Shown here: positions 7,900-17,600 of the stretch, one piece after another
Position numbering within the stretch: the stretch's first letter is position 1
Layout: each line of letters opens with the position of its first letter
Source: Mesorhizobium sp.
GTDB taxonomy: Bacteria; Pseudomonadota; Alphaproteobacteria; Rhizobiales; Rhizobiaceae
Assembly: GCA_004017275.1 (NCBI GenBank)
Contig: SAKE01000011.1
Span: 62,001 to 126,000 of the forward strand
DNA: 64,000 bases
Direction of reading: 5' to 3'
Made by a program: the position numbers and the translations under genes
Notes under the pieces: model-generated
Seen by the model: only the letters and a program-made list of their open reading frames with translations
Told to the model about the DNA's origin: nothing
Database searches by the model: none

Positions 7900-10236
7900 T
7901 CAGTTCGGTTTCCTGGGCTTGCCCGGCTTTGGAGAACGGCCGGTTTCCGAAACCTCGTCGCGAACCTCGTGACGGCGGGCTTTCGAAACCGCTTCCGCCT
8001 CCTCGGCAGCCTGCCCCACCGCATCGGCTGCCGCGCCGCCCGTTTTGCCGCGCGGACGCTTTGGTGGCGTGCCGGCAAAACCTGGGCCATCGCCGTGCGG
8101 CGCATCGTCGGGCACGCCTTCGTGCGAAGCGTGTTCCTTGTCGAACTTGATCACCGGCTCCATTGTCGCCAGCACCTCGTCCGAGAGCCAGCACAGGCTC
8201 ATATGGCCGTCGCCCAAGTTCTTCACCGGCGGCACCTTGGTCTCGCACAGATTGTCCGGAACCAGCTTTTTGTAGCCGCAGCGGGTCTGGAACGGGCAGC
8301 CGGTCGGCGGGTTCATCGCCGACGGGATGTCGCCTTCCAGCACGATGTGCTTCTTCACAACACTCGTGTCGGCGATCGGGATCGCCGACAGCAGCGCCTC
8401 GGTATAGGGATGATAGGGCGGCGCGAAGATCTGGTCGGTCGTGCCCTGCTCGACGATATAGCCGAGATACATGACGACGACGCGGTCTGCGATGTAGCGC
8501 ACGACGGACAGATCGTGGCTGATGAACAGCATCGTCGTCTTGTTCTTGCGTTGGATGTCCATCAGCAGTTCGGTCACCGCCGCCTGCACCGACACATCCA
8601 ATGCCGAGACCGGCTCGTCGGCCACCACAACCTTGGCGTCGCCAGCAAAGGCACGCGCCACGCCGATGCGCTGCTTCTGGCCGCCCGACAGCTGGCGCGG
8701 CTTGCGGGTCTCGAATGCCCTGGGCAACTTCACCAGGTCGAGCAATTCCAGCATGCGCTTGCGGCGATCGGCAACCGTCTTGCCGACATTGAATTTCTCC
8801 AGCGTGCGGATGATCTGCGAACCGACCGAATGGCTGGGATTGAGCGTGTCGAACGGGTTCTGGAACACCATCTGGATCGACGACACGGTTTCGACGTTGC
8901 GCTTCTCGATACCGGTTGACTGGATTTCCTTGTTGCCAAGCGTCACCGTGCCGGCACTTGCCGTCTCCAGCCCGAGCAGCACCTTGGCCAGTGTCGACTT
9001 TCCGCAACCGGACTCGCCAACGATGGCAACCGTCTCGGATTCGCGCGCCATGAACGAGATCGTTTCGTTGGCCTTGACCACGCGGCCCTCGCTCGAGCCG
9101 AACACCTCGCTGCCGCCGACCTTGTAGTATTTTCTCAGATCCTCGATCTTGAGCACCGGTGCGCCGGGCACGACACGCTCGTTGACCTTCTTGGCGCCAG
9201 GCGGCAACGCCTCCCAGTCGATCTCGTTGAAGCGCACGCAGCGCGAGAAATGGCCTTCGTGACCTTCGACTTCGATCATCGGGATTTCGGCGGCGTTGCA
9301 GACGCCTTCGACGAAATGGTGGCACCGAGGGCCGAAATTGCAGCCCTTGGGCCGCTCGTGCGGCAGCGGTAGCTGTCCGGGAATCGAGATCAGCGGCCGC
9401 GAATTCTTGTCGGCGCCTGGCAGCGGGATCGAGCGGAACAGCCCTTGCGTATAGGGGTGACGCATGCGGTCGAACACGTCCTTGATCTTGCCGGTCTCGA
9501 CCGCCTCGCCCGAATACATCACCGTGATGCGGTCGCAGGTCTCAAGGATCAGGCCGAGATTGTGCGACACGAAGATCATCGACGTGCCGAACTTCTCGCC
9601 CAGCCCCTTGACCAGGTCGACGATGCCCGCCTCCACCGTCACGTCGAGCGCCGTCGTCGGCTCGTCGAGCAAAAGCAGCGCCGGCTTCGACAGCAGCGCC
9701 ATGGCGATGACGATGCGCTGCTGCTGGCCGCCGGAGAGCTGGTGCGGATAGGAGCGCATCATGCGCTCGGGGTCGGGCAGCTTGACCGCGCGCACCATTT
9801 CGAGTGCGCGCTTATACGCCTCTTCCTTCGACACCTTGTCGTGGATCAGCGGCACTTCCATCAACTGCTGGCCGACCTTCATCGCCGGGTTGAGGCTCGC
9901 CATCGGCTCCTGGTAGATCATCGCGATCTTGTTGCCGCGGATGGCGCGCAGCTCCTCGTCGGAGAGCTCGCCCATGTCCTTGCCCTGGAATTTGATCTTG
10001 CCGCCGACGATCTTTCCGATGTTGGAGAGGTCGCGCATGATGCCGAGCGACACGGTCGACTTGCCGCAGCCGGATTCGCCGACGATGCCCATCGCTTCGC
10101 CCGGCATGACGGTGCAGGAAAAATCCATGACGGCCGGTATCTCGCCCTTGCGGGTGAAGAAGGAGATCGACAGGTTCTCGATCTCGATGATCGGCCCATT
10201 GGTCGGCTTGGCGGGATTTCGAACTGCCTCATTCAT
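7900..10236 (-). CDS. Dipeptide/oligopeptide-type ABC transporter, fused double ATP-binding protein
   Basis: A 778-residue protein that joins what are usually two genes (DppD and DppF types). The first ATPase has Walker A GESGCGKST at residues 53-61, signature LSGGQQQR and Walker B LLLLDEP. The second has another GESGCGKST, signature LSGGQKQR and VVVADEP. Each half ends in a cysteine-containing oligopeptide-transporter segment (CNFGPRC...C and CPFQTRC...C). A charged, low-complexity tail of about 80 residues closes the protein. It powers import through the permeases encoded upstream. The ATG at 10236 has GGAG six bases before it. Last gene of the minus-strand operon starting at 14388. Substrate unknown. 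Confidence 0.9.
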   Translation of the reverse strand: MNEAVRNPAKPTNGPIIEIENLSISFFTRKGEIPAVMDFSCTVMPGEAMGIVGESGCGKSTVSLGIMRDLSNIGKIVGGKIKFQGKDMGELSDEELRAIRGNKIAMIYQEPMASLNPAMKVGQQLMEVPLIHDKVSKEEAYKRALEMVRAVKLPDPERMMRSYPHQLSGGQQQRIVIAMALLSKPALLLLDEPTTALDVTVEAGIVDLVKGLGEKFGTSMIFVSHNLGLILETCDRITVMYSGEAVETGKIKDVFDRMRHPYTQGLFRSIPLPGADKNSRPLISIPGQLPLPHERPKGCNFGPRCHHFVEGVCNAAEIPMIEVEGHEGHFSRCVRFNEIDWEALPPGAKKVNERVVPGAPVLKIEDLRKYYKVGGSEVFGSSEGRVVKANETISFMARESETVAIVGESGCGKSTLAKVLLGLETASAGTVTLGNKEIQSTGIEKRNVETVSSIQMVFQNPFDTLNPSHSVGSQIIRTLEKFNVGKTVADRRKRMLELLDLVKLPRAFETRKPRQLSGGQKQRIGVARAFAGDAKVVVADEPVSALDVSVQAAVTELLMDIQRKNKTTMLFISHDLSVVRYIADRVVVMYLGYIVEQGTTDQIFAPPYHPYTEALLSAIPIADTSVVKKHIVLEGDIPSAMNPPTGCPFQTRCGYKKLVPDNLCETKVPPVKNLGDGHMSLCWLSDEVLATMEPVIKFDKEHASHEGVPDDAPHGDGPGFAGTPPKRPRGKTGGAAADAVGQAAEEAEAVSKARRHEVRDEVSETGRSPKPGKPRKPN

Positions 10237-10302
10237 GGGTCGCTCCAATCCTGGTTCTTTCGGGCCTGGTTCTTCAGGCGCATCGGGCCGAAACCCGTGA
10301 GA

Positions 10303-11460
10303 TCAGTCTTTCATCGATTGTTCGCGCAGCGAATCGGCGAGCAGGTTCAAGCCCAGCACGAACGACATCAGCGCGATCGTCGGCGGCAGCGCCGGGTGGA
10401 TGAAGGAACGCAGCAGGCGGCTGGCGTCCTTGATCGCGGTGCCCCAGTCCGGGCTTTCCGGCGCCAGGCCAAGGCCGAAATAGCCTAGCGTGCCGAGCAG
10501 GATCGTGGTGTAGCCGATGCGCAGGCAGGCATCGACGATCAGCGGCCCCCGCGCATTGGGCAGGATCTCCCACAGCATGATGTACCAGGGCGATTCACCG
10601 CGCGTCTGCGCCGCCGCCACATAGTCGCGCGTCTTGATGTCCATCACCAGGCCACGCACGATGCGGAACACACCGGGGCTGGAGGCGAACACCACCGCCA
10701 CGAAAATGTTGAGCTGGTTGGGATCGATATGCACGATCTTCAGCGGATCGGCGTCGAAGACCAGGCCGGCATAGATCCAGCCGCCGAGGATCAGGGTGAT
10801 GCCGAGCAGGATGTAGAGCCGGTCGGGCCGGTTCTTGTAGCGCGTCCAGAACAGCACACTGAAGAAGATGATCGGAAACAGGAAGAAGACGCCGGCCATG
10901 CCATAGGGGATCGGCGTGTCCATGATGCCCGGCGTCACCAGCAGGTAGAACAGCAGGATGACCGGGAAGGCCAGCACCAAATTGGCCAGGAACGACAGCA
11001 CCGTGTCGATCTTGCCGCCGTAGTAGCCCGCGGGAAGGCCAAGCGTGATGCCGACCATCAGCGCGAAGCCGGTTGCGGCAGGCGCGATGATCAGCACGAT
11101 CTGGCTGCCATAGACCATGCGCGAAAACACATCGCGCGCCAGCTTGTCGCCGCCGAACAGATAGGTCAGCCCCGATTGCGGTTCGATGGCGCCCGGCAGC
11201 ACGTCCTTCATGATGGGCACCTGGGCCAGCGGATTGAAGGGCGAGATGGTCGCGGCGAAGATCGCCGTGAACAGCCAGAACAGGCAGATACCGACGCCGA
11301 CGATGCCGACACCGCTGTCGAAAAGCTGGCCATAGAGCGCCAGCTTCTTCTTGTAGGCGAAGCTCGCACCCATGACGATGACGAGCGCGATCCACACCGG
11401 CCAGAAGCGCGACAGCACTTCGAGAACGACGGTGAAGCCACTGATATATTGAACCGGCAT
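10303..11460 (-). CDS. ABC transporter permease, DppC type
   Basis: A 385-residue inner-membrane protein. The C-terminal BPD_transp_1 domain carries the EAA-type cytoplasmic loop (YVAAAQTRGESPWYIMLWEI) that contacts the ATPase. It is longer than a standard DppC (about 300 residues) because of an extra N-terminal membrane region and a long loop with additional hydrophobic segments in the middle. It partners the DppB-type permease whose gene ends 13 bases upstream of this start. Part of the peptide-type importer operon. Confidence 0.9.
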   Translation of the reverse strand: MPVQYISGFTVVLEVLSRFWPVWIALVIVMGASFAYKKKLALYGQLFDSGVGIVGVGICLFWLFTAIFAATISPFNPLAQVPIMKDVLPGAIEPQSGLTYLFGGDKLARDVFSRMVYGSQIVLIIAPAATGFALMVGITLGLPAGYYGGKIDTVLSFLANLVLAFPVILLFYLLVTPGIMDTPIPYGMAGVFFLFPIIFFSVLFWTRYKNRPDRLYILLGITLILGGWIYAGLVFDADPLKIVHIDPNQLNIFVAVVFASSPGVFRIVRGLVMDIKTRDYVAAAQTRGESPWYIMLWEILPNARGPLIVDACLRIGYTTILLGTLGYFGLGLAPESPDWGTAIKDASRLLRSFIHPALPPTIALMSFVLGLNLLADSLREQSMKD

Positions 11461-11472
11461 CCGCTTCGTCCC

Positions 11473-12507
11473 CTACTGAACTCTGATACGCGGATTGAGA
11501 AACGCGTAACCGACATCGGAAATGAGCTGCGTGATCAGGACGATGAACACCGAGACCAGCGAGCAGCCCAGCAAAAGGTCGATGTCGTTGTTGCCGGCTG
11601 CCTCGACCAGCGTGTAGCCGAAGCCCTGGTAGCGGAACATCACCTCGACGATGACGACGCCGGTGAGCAGCCAGGGAAACTGCAGCATGATGACGGTGAA
11701 CGGCGCGATCAGCGCGTTGCGCAATGCATGTTTGACCACCACGCTGCCGAAGGAGAGGCCCTTCAACCGGGCGGTGCGGATATATTGCTGCGTCATCACT
11801 TCGACCATCGAAGCGCGCGTCATGCGGGCTATGTAGCCGATGCCGTAGATAGCCAGCGTCATCACCGGCAGCGTGAAATTGTAGAAGGTGATGCCCTGGC
11901 TTGCCGAGGCCGCCGAGCCGTTCAGCAAGCCGAGCCATGAGGCGAAGATGACGGTGAAGATCACGCCCGAGACATATTCAGGTGTCGCCGTCGAGGCGAT
12001 CGAGGCCACCGACAGCACGCGGTCGGTTCGCGACCCCTCGCGCATGCCGGCCAGAATGCCGATCAGCAGCGAGATCGGCACCATGACCGCCAGCACCCAG
12101 AACATCAGGATACCGGTGGCGCCGAGCGCGGGAAACAGTTTCGAGGCGACCGTTGCCTTGAACTTGGTCGAGCAGCCGAAGTCGCCCTCGAAGACACCGG
12201 CGAAGGTCGGCACAAGCGGATCGTTGCAGAACGAGAAACGCTGCGCCGGCTTGCCTGTCGCCGGATCGGTCACCGGCTGCTTGGGCAAGACGCCCAGCCA
12301 CTGCCCATAGCGGACGAAGAAATTCTGCCGGTAGCCATGGTTGACCAGCCAGGTCTCGAGCTGCTCGGCCGACGTATGCATTTCGGTCTGGCTGATCGCC
12401 AGCTTCTTCAGATTGGGTTCGAGGTTGATCAGGAAGAAGACGATCATGGTCAGGCACAGCATCGTCAATGCCATGGTGCCAAGACGCCTGATAACGAAAG
12501 AAAGCAT
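11473..12507 (-). CDS. ABC transporter permease, DppB type
   Basis: A 344-residue inner-membrane protein with an N-terminal membrane helix, a periplasmic loop of about 80 residues and then the BPD_transp_1 domain with EAA loop (YIRTARLKGLSFGSVVVKHA). It forms the channel with the DppC-type permease. AGGGGG precedes the ATG. The gap of 228 bases to the binding-protein gene upstream holds a hairpin, a usual arrangement that keeps binding protein in excess over permease. Confidence 0.9.
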   Translation of the reverse strand: MLSFVIRRLGTMALTMLCLTMIVFFLINLEPNLKKLAISQTEMHTSAEQLETWLVNHGYRQNFFVRYGQWLGVLPKQPVTDPATGKPAQRFSFCNDPLVPTFAGVFEGDFGCSTKFKATVASKLFPALGATGILMFWVLAVMVPISLLIGILAGMREGSRTDRVLSVASIASTATPEYVSGVIFTVIFASWLGLLNGSAASASQGITFYNFTLPVMTLAIYGIGYIARMTRASMVEVMTQQYIRTARLKGLSFGSVVVKHALRNALIAPFTVIMLQFPWLLTGVVIVEVMFRYQGFGYTLVEAAGNNDIDLLLGCSLVSVFIVLITQLISDVGYAFLNPRIRVQ

Positions 12508-12697
12508 GGCGGCCCCCTGCCGATGGGTTGGGGTTTGAGCCGGCTATGAAAGCCAACCCTGCCGTGACCGGCGGGGCTGGCTGTCAAACAGGCCTTCGGA
12601 TGCGATCAACCCTGTTTTTGTTTCATGACCTTGCCTGGGAGTCCGCAACTTTTTTGAGAAAGCGCGGACCAACAGGGACGGACAATGCAACGAGCGA

Positions 12698-12722
12698 GGG
12701 AAAGGGACCAACGCCCCTTCCC
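12698..12722 (-). terminator. Hairpin after the binding-protein gene, likely partial terminator or mRNA stabiliser
   Basis: Arms 12714-12722 and 12698-12706 form a 9-bp stem in minus-strand RNA, including one G-U pair that would be a mismatch in the plus direction. It begins 13 bases after the binding-protein stop and before dppB, so it probably lowers permease expression relative to binding protein. Confidence 0.5.
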
Positions 12723-12735
12723 CTTGTCGGCGCTA

Positions 12736-14388
12736 TCAAGCCTGGTCGAGCCAGACCTTGCCATAGTCGCGCTCGAAGGTCGGGTGCATCTTGTAGTTCT
12801 GCACCGCCTTGACCGAGTGGCTGTAGAGCTTGCGCCAGTACGGCTGGATGATGATGCCGGAATCCTGCAGGATCTGCTCGATCTCCTTCATCATGTCCTT
12901 GCGCTTGGCGGCGTCGGCGACGGCGAGCGCGGCGTTGAGCTTGGCATCCCACTCGGGATTCGACCACGCTGTCTCGTTCCAGGCTTCGCCTGTGCGATAG
13001 CCGATCGCAAGCACCTGGACGCCCAGCGGCCGCATGTTCCAGTTGGTCATGGACAGCGGATACTTGGTCCAGTCGTTCCAGAACGTCGAGCCCGGCAGCA
13101 CGGTGCGCTTCACCTTGAGGCCGGCGTCGCGCATCTGGGCGGCGATCGCATCGCCGGTGTTCTTGTGCCAGTCTTCGTCGACGGTGATCAGTTCGTGCTC
13201 GAAGTCGGCCTGGCCGGCTTCCGCCATCAGCGCCTTCGCCTTGGCCGGGTCGCGTGCGACCTTCGCAAGTTCATAGTATTCAGGGTGAATCTGGCAAACA
13301 TGGTGGTTTTCGGCAACGGTACCGGCATTGCCGTAGCCGAGTTGAAGAACGACATTGTTGTCGACCGCAAGCTGCAGCGCATTGCGCACCTTCTGGTCGC
13401 CATAGGGCTTGTTGTTGACGTTGGTGCGGCAGACGATGGTCGACGCCGTGACGATCTCCGACTTCACAAGGTCCATGCCGTCGAGGATCGACACATAGTC
13501 GGCCGAGGTCTCGAAATTGGTGTGCACTTCGCCGGCTTCGAAAGCACTGACCATGGCCGCCGGATCGGTACCGTAGTCGATGAATTCCAAGCCATCGAGG
13601 AACACTTCGCCATCCCACCACTTGTCGTCAGTGCGGCGCTTGTAAACCACCTTCTGGCCGACATCGTATGAAACGAGCTCGAACGGACCGGTGCCGATCG
13701 GGCAGGCTTTGAAGTCGCCACCCTTCTCGTCGAAGCTCTTGTGGACGATCAGGCCGGGATAGTCGCACACGTTCGGAATGAGCGCGATGTCAGGTTTGCT
13801 CAGCTTCAGCTTGACGGTGTGGTCGTCGACCTTGGTCACCGCGCTTTCGTCCAGCTTGTCATCCTTGACCAGCGTGCCGAGGCGGCCGGGCATGGAATTG
13901 CCTTCGGCCTTCTTGTCGGCCCAGCGCTTCAGGTTGAAGATCACGTCATCGGCGGTGAAAGCATCGCCATTCGACCAGGTCACGCCCTTGCGCACATGAA
14001 GGGTGTACTCGGTGGCGTCGTCGTTCACGTCCCAGCTTTCCAGCAGATAGGGGCGGAACGTGTATTCGGTGGTGTACTTGACCAGCGGCTCGAGCGCCTG
14101 GCGCTCGGCGTTGGCGATTTCCGACCAGTCGGCCTTGCGCGGGTCCTTCGGATCCTTGATCCACTGGGCGATCTTCAGCGTGCCGCCCTTCTTGCCTTTT
14201 ACCTCTTCAGCCTTCGCCGGCGTCGGGTCCGCGAGGCCGAGCAAGCCGTAGGCCATTGCCGTCGATGCACCGAACACGCTGGCCATGGCCAGAAATTCGC
14301 GGCGATCCACCTTGCCTGCCTTGGCGTCTTCGGCCATGGCCAGGATGTGATCCGGAACGCGATCGCCGTTACTCTTGTAAATTGTCAT
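12736..14388 (-). CDS. ABC transporter substrate-binding protein, family 5 (peptide type)
   Basis: A 550-residue periplasmic protein of the SBP_bac_5 family (segments such as GVTWSNGDAFTADDVIFNLK and IGTGPFELVSY are typical). The signal peptide is preceded by about 28 polar residues and contains DRREFL at 28-33, a twin-arginine-like motif, so export by Tat rather than Sec is possible. It delivers ligand to the permease pair encoded downstream. Family members bind peptides, but also opines, nickel or sugars; the ligand cannot be told here. GGGAG lies before the ATG. The 263 bases upstream (14389-14651) hold only the presumed operon promoter. Confidence 0.9.
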   Translation of the reverse strand: MTIYKSNGDRVPDHILAMAEDAKAGKVDRREFLAMASVFGASTAMAYGLLGLADPTPAKAEEVKGKKGGTLKIAQWIKDPKDPRKADWSEIANAERQALEPLVKYTTEYTFRPYLLESWDVNDDATEYTLHVRKGVTWSNGDAFTADDVIFNLKRWADKKAEGNSMPGRLGTLVKDDKLDESAVTKVDDHTVKLKLSKPDIALIPNVCDYPGLIVHKSFDEKGGDFKACPIGTGPFELVSYDVGQKVVYKRRTDDKWWDGEVFLDGLEFIDYGTDPAAMVSAFEAGEVHTNFETSADYVSILDGMDLVKSEIVTASTIVCRTNVNNKPYGDQKVRNALQLAVDNNVVLQLGYGNAGTVAENHHVCQIHPEYYELAKVARDPAKAKALMAEAGQADFEHELITVDEDWHKNTGDAIAAQMRDAGLKVKRTVLPGSTFWNDWTKYPLSMTNWNMRPLGVQVLAIGYRTGEAWNETAWSNPEWDAKLNAALAVADAAKRKDMMKEIEQILQDSGIIIQPYWRKLYSHSVKAVQNYKMHPTFERDYGKVWLDQA

Positions 14389-14651
14389 GACTTAACTCCC
14401 ATTGTTGGCTTTCCGCCTTTTAACATTCCGCATCCAGGCCATGATGTCAAAGACGGCGTGGATTGAGAACATGTTAGGGAATGTGCAACTTTGGAAAGGG
14501 AGCGGTTCGCGTGATAACGACAGTCTTGGCGCAAATTTGCTACTGCCCGTCGGATTCCTCTGGAATCTCGATAGTCGATTAAACTGAGACATTTACTCCA
14601 AGCCGGACAGCGCCAGCATTGAGCCGCCATGAGGCCAAAGTCCCGCCGAAA

Positions 14652-17600
14652 TCAGTATTCCTTCTCGTAAAAAATGCCGCCCTTGGCTTCGCCGGCATCG
14701 TTGGCCTCGCCGCGCAGCTTGACGCCGCGCCCGACATTGAGGTCGATCGTCGCCTTGCCCGAACCTGGCTTGTCGCCCTTCTGGATCGTCACATAGGTGC
14801 GGTCGTTGAGATATTTGCCGGCCGAAACCGCCGTGCCGCCCTGGTCGTCCGTGGTGACGTCGAGATCGTCGACGCCAATGGCGCTGCGCAGGTTTTCCAG
14901 CAGCGACGTCGAGCCGCCGACGCCGGCCAGTTGACCGGCCGCTTCGGCGAGCTGGGCGATCTGCAGCGGCGACAGGTTCGACATCGAGCGGCCGAAGATC
15001 AGTTGCGCCAGCACCTCGTCCTCAGGCAGTGCTGGCACCGAGGAGAAGGTGAATTTCGGATTGGTCGCCTCGCCCGACACCACGATGGTGACGGTGGCGC
15101 TGGTCGTCGTCGTGGTCGCCGTCAGATTGAGATAGGGCACCAGCGAGCCGGAGAACCCGACCGTGCCTTCAGTAAAGGTCAGCCGCTTGCCGAGGATCGA
15201 CAGCCGCCCCCGCTGCAAGGTGAAGGTGCCGACCGCTTGCGGCGATGAGGCCGGGCCGGTCAGCTTCAGTGAGCCGCCGAATTCGGCATCGACGCCCCTG
15301 CCCTGGATGAAGATCTGGTTCGGCGCGTTGACCGTGACATCGAGCGCAAGGCCAGTGCCGCCGCCCTTGCCGCTAGTCGTCGGCGGCCGCAGCGCCTTGT
15401 CCTGCGCCCTGACCGCACCTGGTGCATTCTTGTGCTTGACGTCGAGCGCCGCCAGCGAGCCCGGCAATTTGTCTGGAATGGTGATCACTGTCTTGGCGAG
15501 ATTGACGGTGCCGGCGATGACCGGAGCTGACGTCAGCGGTCCCTTGATCGTCAGGTCGCCGCCGAGATTGGCGGTCACCACCCGTCCATCCGTATAGCGG
15601 CCATCGACCAGCTTGATCGACAAATCGGCCGGGAACCCCTGTGCCGGGTTGATGCCGACCGTGCCACTGGCCGACAGGCTGCCGCGCGTCGACAGCGTTC
15701 CGGTCAGCCGATTGATCCTGGCGACTCCGCCCGCGATGGAGACGTCGGCGGCAAGATCGTTGACGGCGAGGCCCGAGCGCGCATCGACCAGGCGCGCACC
15801 GGAGGTGCTGACACTGCCGCCGATGACAGGCGATGTCGCGGGGCCGCGCACCTGCAAATTGACGTTGGCGGTTCCAGACAGCGACAGACCTTGCGCGGCG
15901 AGCTTCTGGCTGAGCAGACCGAAGGGCACGGCACCATTGAAGTCGAGCACCAGCGCCGGCGTGCCCGACGTGGCCACGGTGCCGCCACCCTTAAGGCCAA
16001 GGCCGGCGCCATCGCTGACATTGGCATTGAAGCTCAGCTTGTTGGCGCCAAAGGTGCCCGACGAGGAAACACTCACCGCGCCGACACCTGCACCTCGGGT
16101 CTGCGACGTCTGCACCCCGGCCGCATCGATGTTGAAGGCAATTGCAGGGTTCGCCGGCGCACCCGTGACCTTCACAGTGCCCGAAATCGAGCCGGCGGCG
16201 TCGAGCCCAGGCGAGAAACTGTTGGCGAGCGACACCGGCACCCGCGCCAGCGTCGCGTTGATGTCGAGCGCCGTGCCAACCTTGCCGGTCACCGTCGCCG
16301 TGCCGCCGCCAAGGTTGAGCACGAGCCGGTCCAGCGTCGTCGTGCCATTGGCAATGCTGACGGTCGAGGCCTGGGCGATGGCTGCCCTGATGCCCTGGAC
16401 GGTGGCCTGGCCGGAGGCGAGTTCGATGGTGGTGGTGCCCTTGGCCACCTTCACCCGACCCGCGGCCTTGGCCGGAATGCCTTTGACGGTTGCGCCGCCG
16501 GAAAAGCCGGTCCAATCGCCGTCTCGCTTCAAATCGACATTGATGCCGCTGATCACGGTGCCGCCCGACGTAACGGTGTCGGCGCGGATCTTTCCGGAAA
16601 TCACGGGAGCAGCGAGATAGTTGGCGATCTGGGCGTCGATCGAGACGGCTCTCGCCTGCAGGTCGCCCCGCGTAATCGACGCCGTTGCCGCCTTGATCGC
16701 GACCTGCGGCGCAGCGCCGTTCTTCGAGAAAGCAATCGTGCCTCGCACGTCGCCTTCGGCCTTTTCCAGGGCAAGTGCGGCGAGCGGGCCGATGTCGGGC
16801 AGGTCGAGCGCGATGGTGCCGACCGGCACGAATTTCTCGTCCAGCGCCAGATCGCCGGAAATCCTGTTCTTGCCGAGCGACAGCAGCAGGCCGTTGATGG
16901 CGCTCTTGCCGTCCGCCGTCGCCAACACCGCGCTGCCTTGCAGCGCCTGGCCGGCGACATTGCCGGTCAGCTGTACATTCGCCGCCGGGCTGGAGGCATC
17001 GGCCTTGCCGATGGCAGTCAGCTTCAGCCCGGTGATCTCGCGCGCTGCCACAAGAAGGCGGTCGCTGTCGACGGTCAGCGACAGATCGGGCGCCGCGGCC
17101 GGACCCTGTGCGTTCAGGGCGAAGGCGATGGCGCCCTCGGCGTCCTTCGACAGCAGCGAGATGTCGCTCAGCGCGCCCTTGATGTCGGCGGCGACCTTGT
17201 TGTCGGCAAGGCTGGCTTGCCCTTGCGCAGTCAGCGCGCCCGAGGCCAGCTTCAATCCATCGACATTGACATTGCCCGACGCATCGCGCTTCAGCGCAGC
17301 GCTCAGTTCCGCGCGCTCGGCAAGCACGCCTCGCACCGCCGTCGGCAGCGCCGTCGAGGCGGCATCGGCTTTCAAATTGAGGTCGATGGCGCCGTCGGCC
17401 AGCGATACCCGGCCGTTGAACCCACTGTTCAGCGCATCGCTCGTCACCGAGCCGCTGTCGATGGTTACGGCGTCCGTGGCAAGGCTGCCGGCCACCTTCG
17501 CCGTGACCTTGCCGGCGATCAGCGGTGCGATGGTCGGGTTGTCGAGGCCGATCCTGTCGGCTGATACCGTGCCGGAGATCGGACCGGTTCGGGTCCTCAG

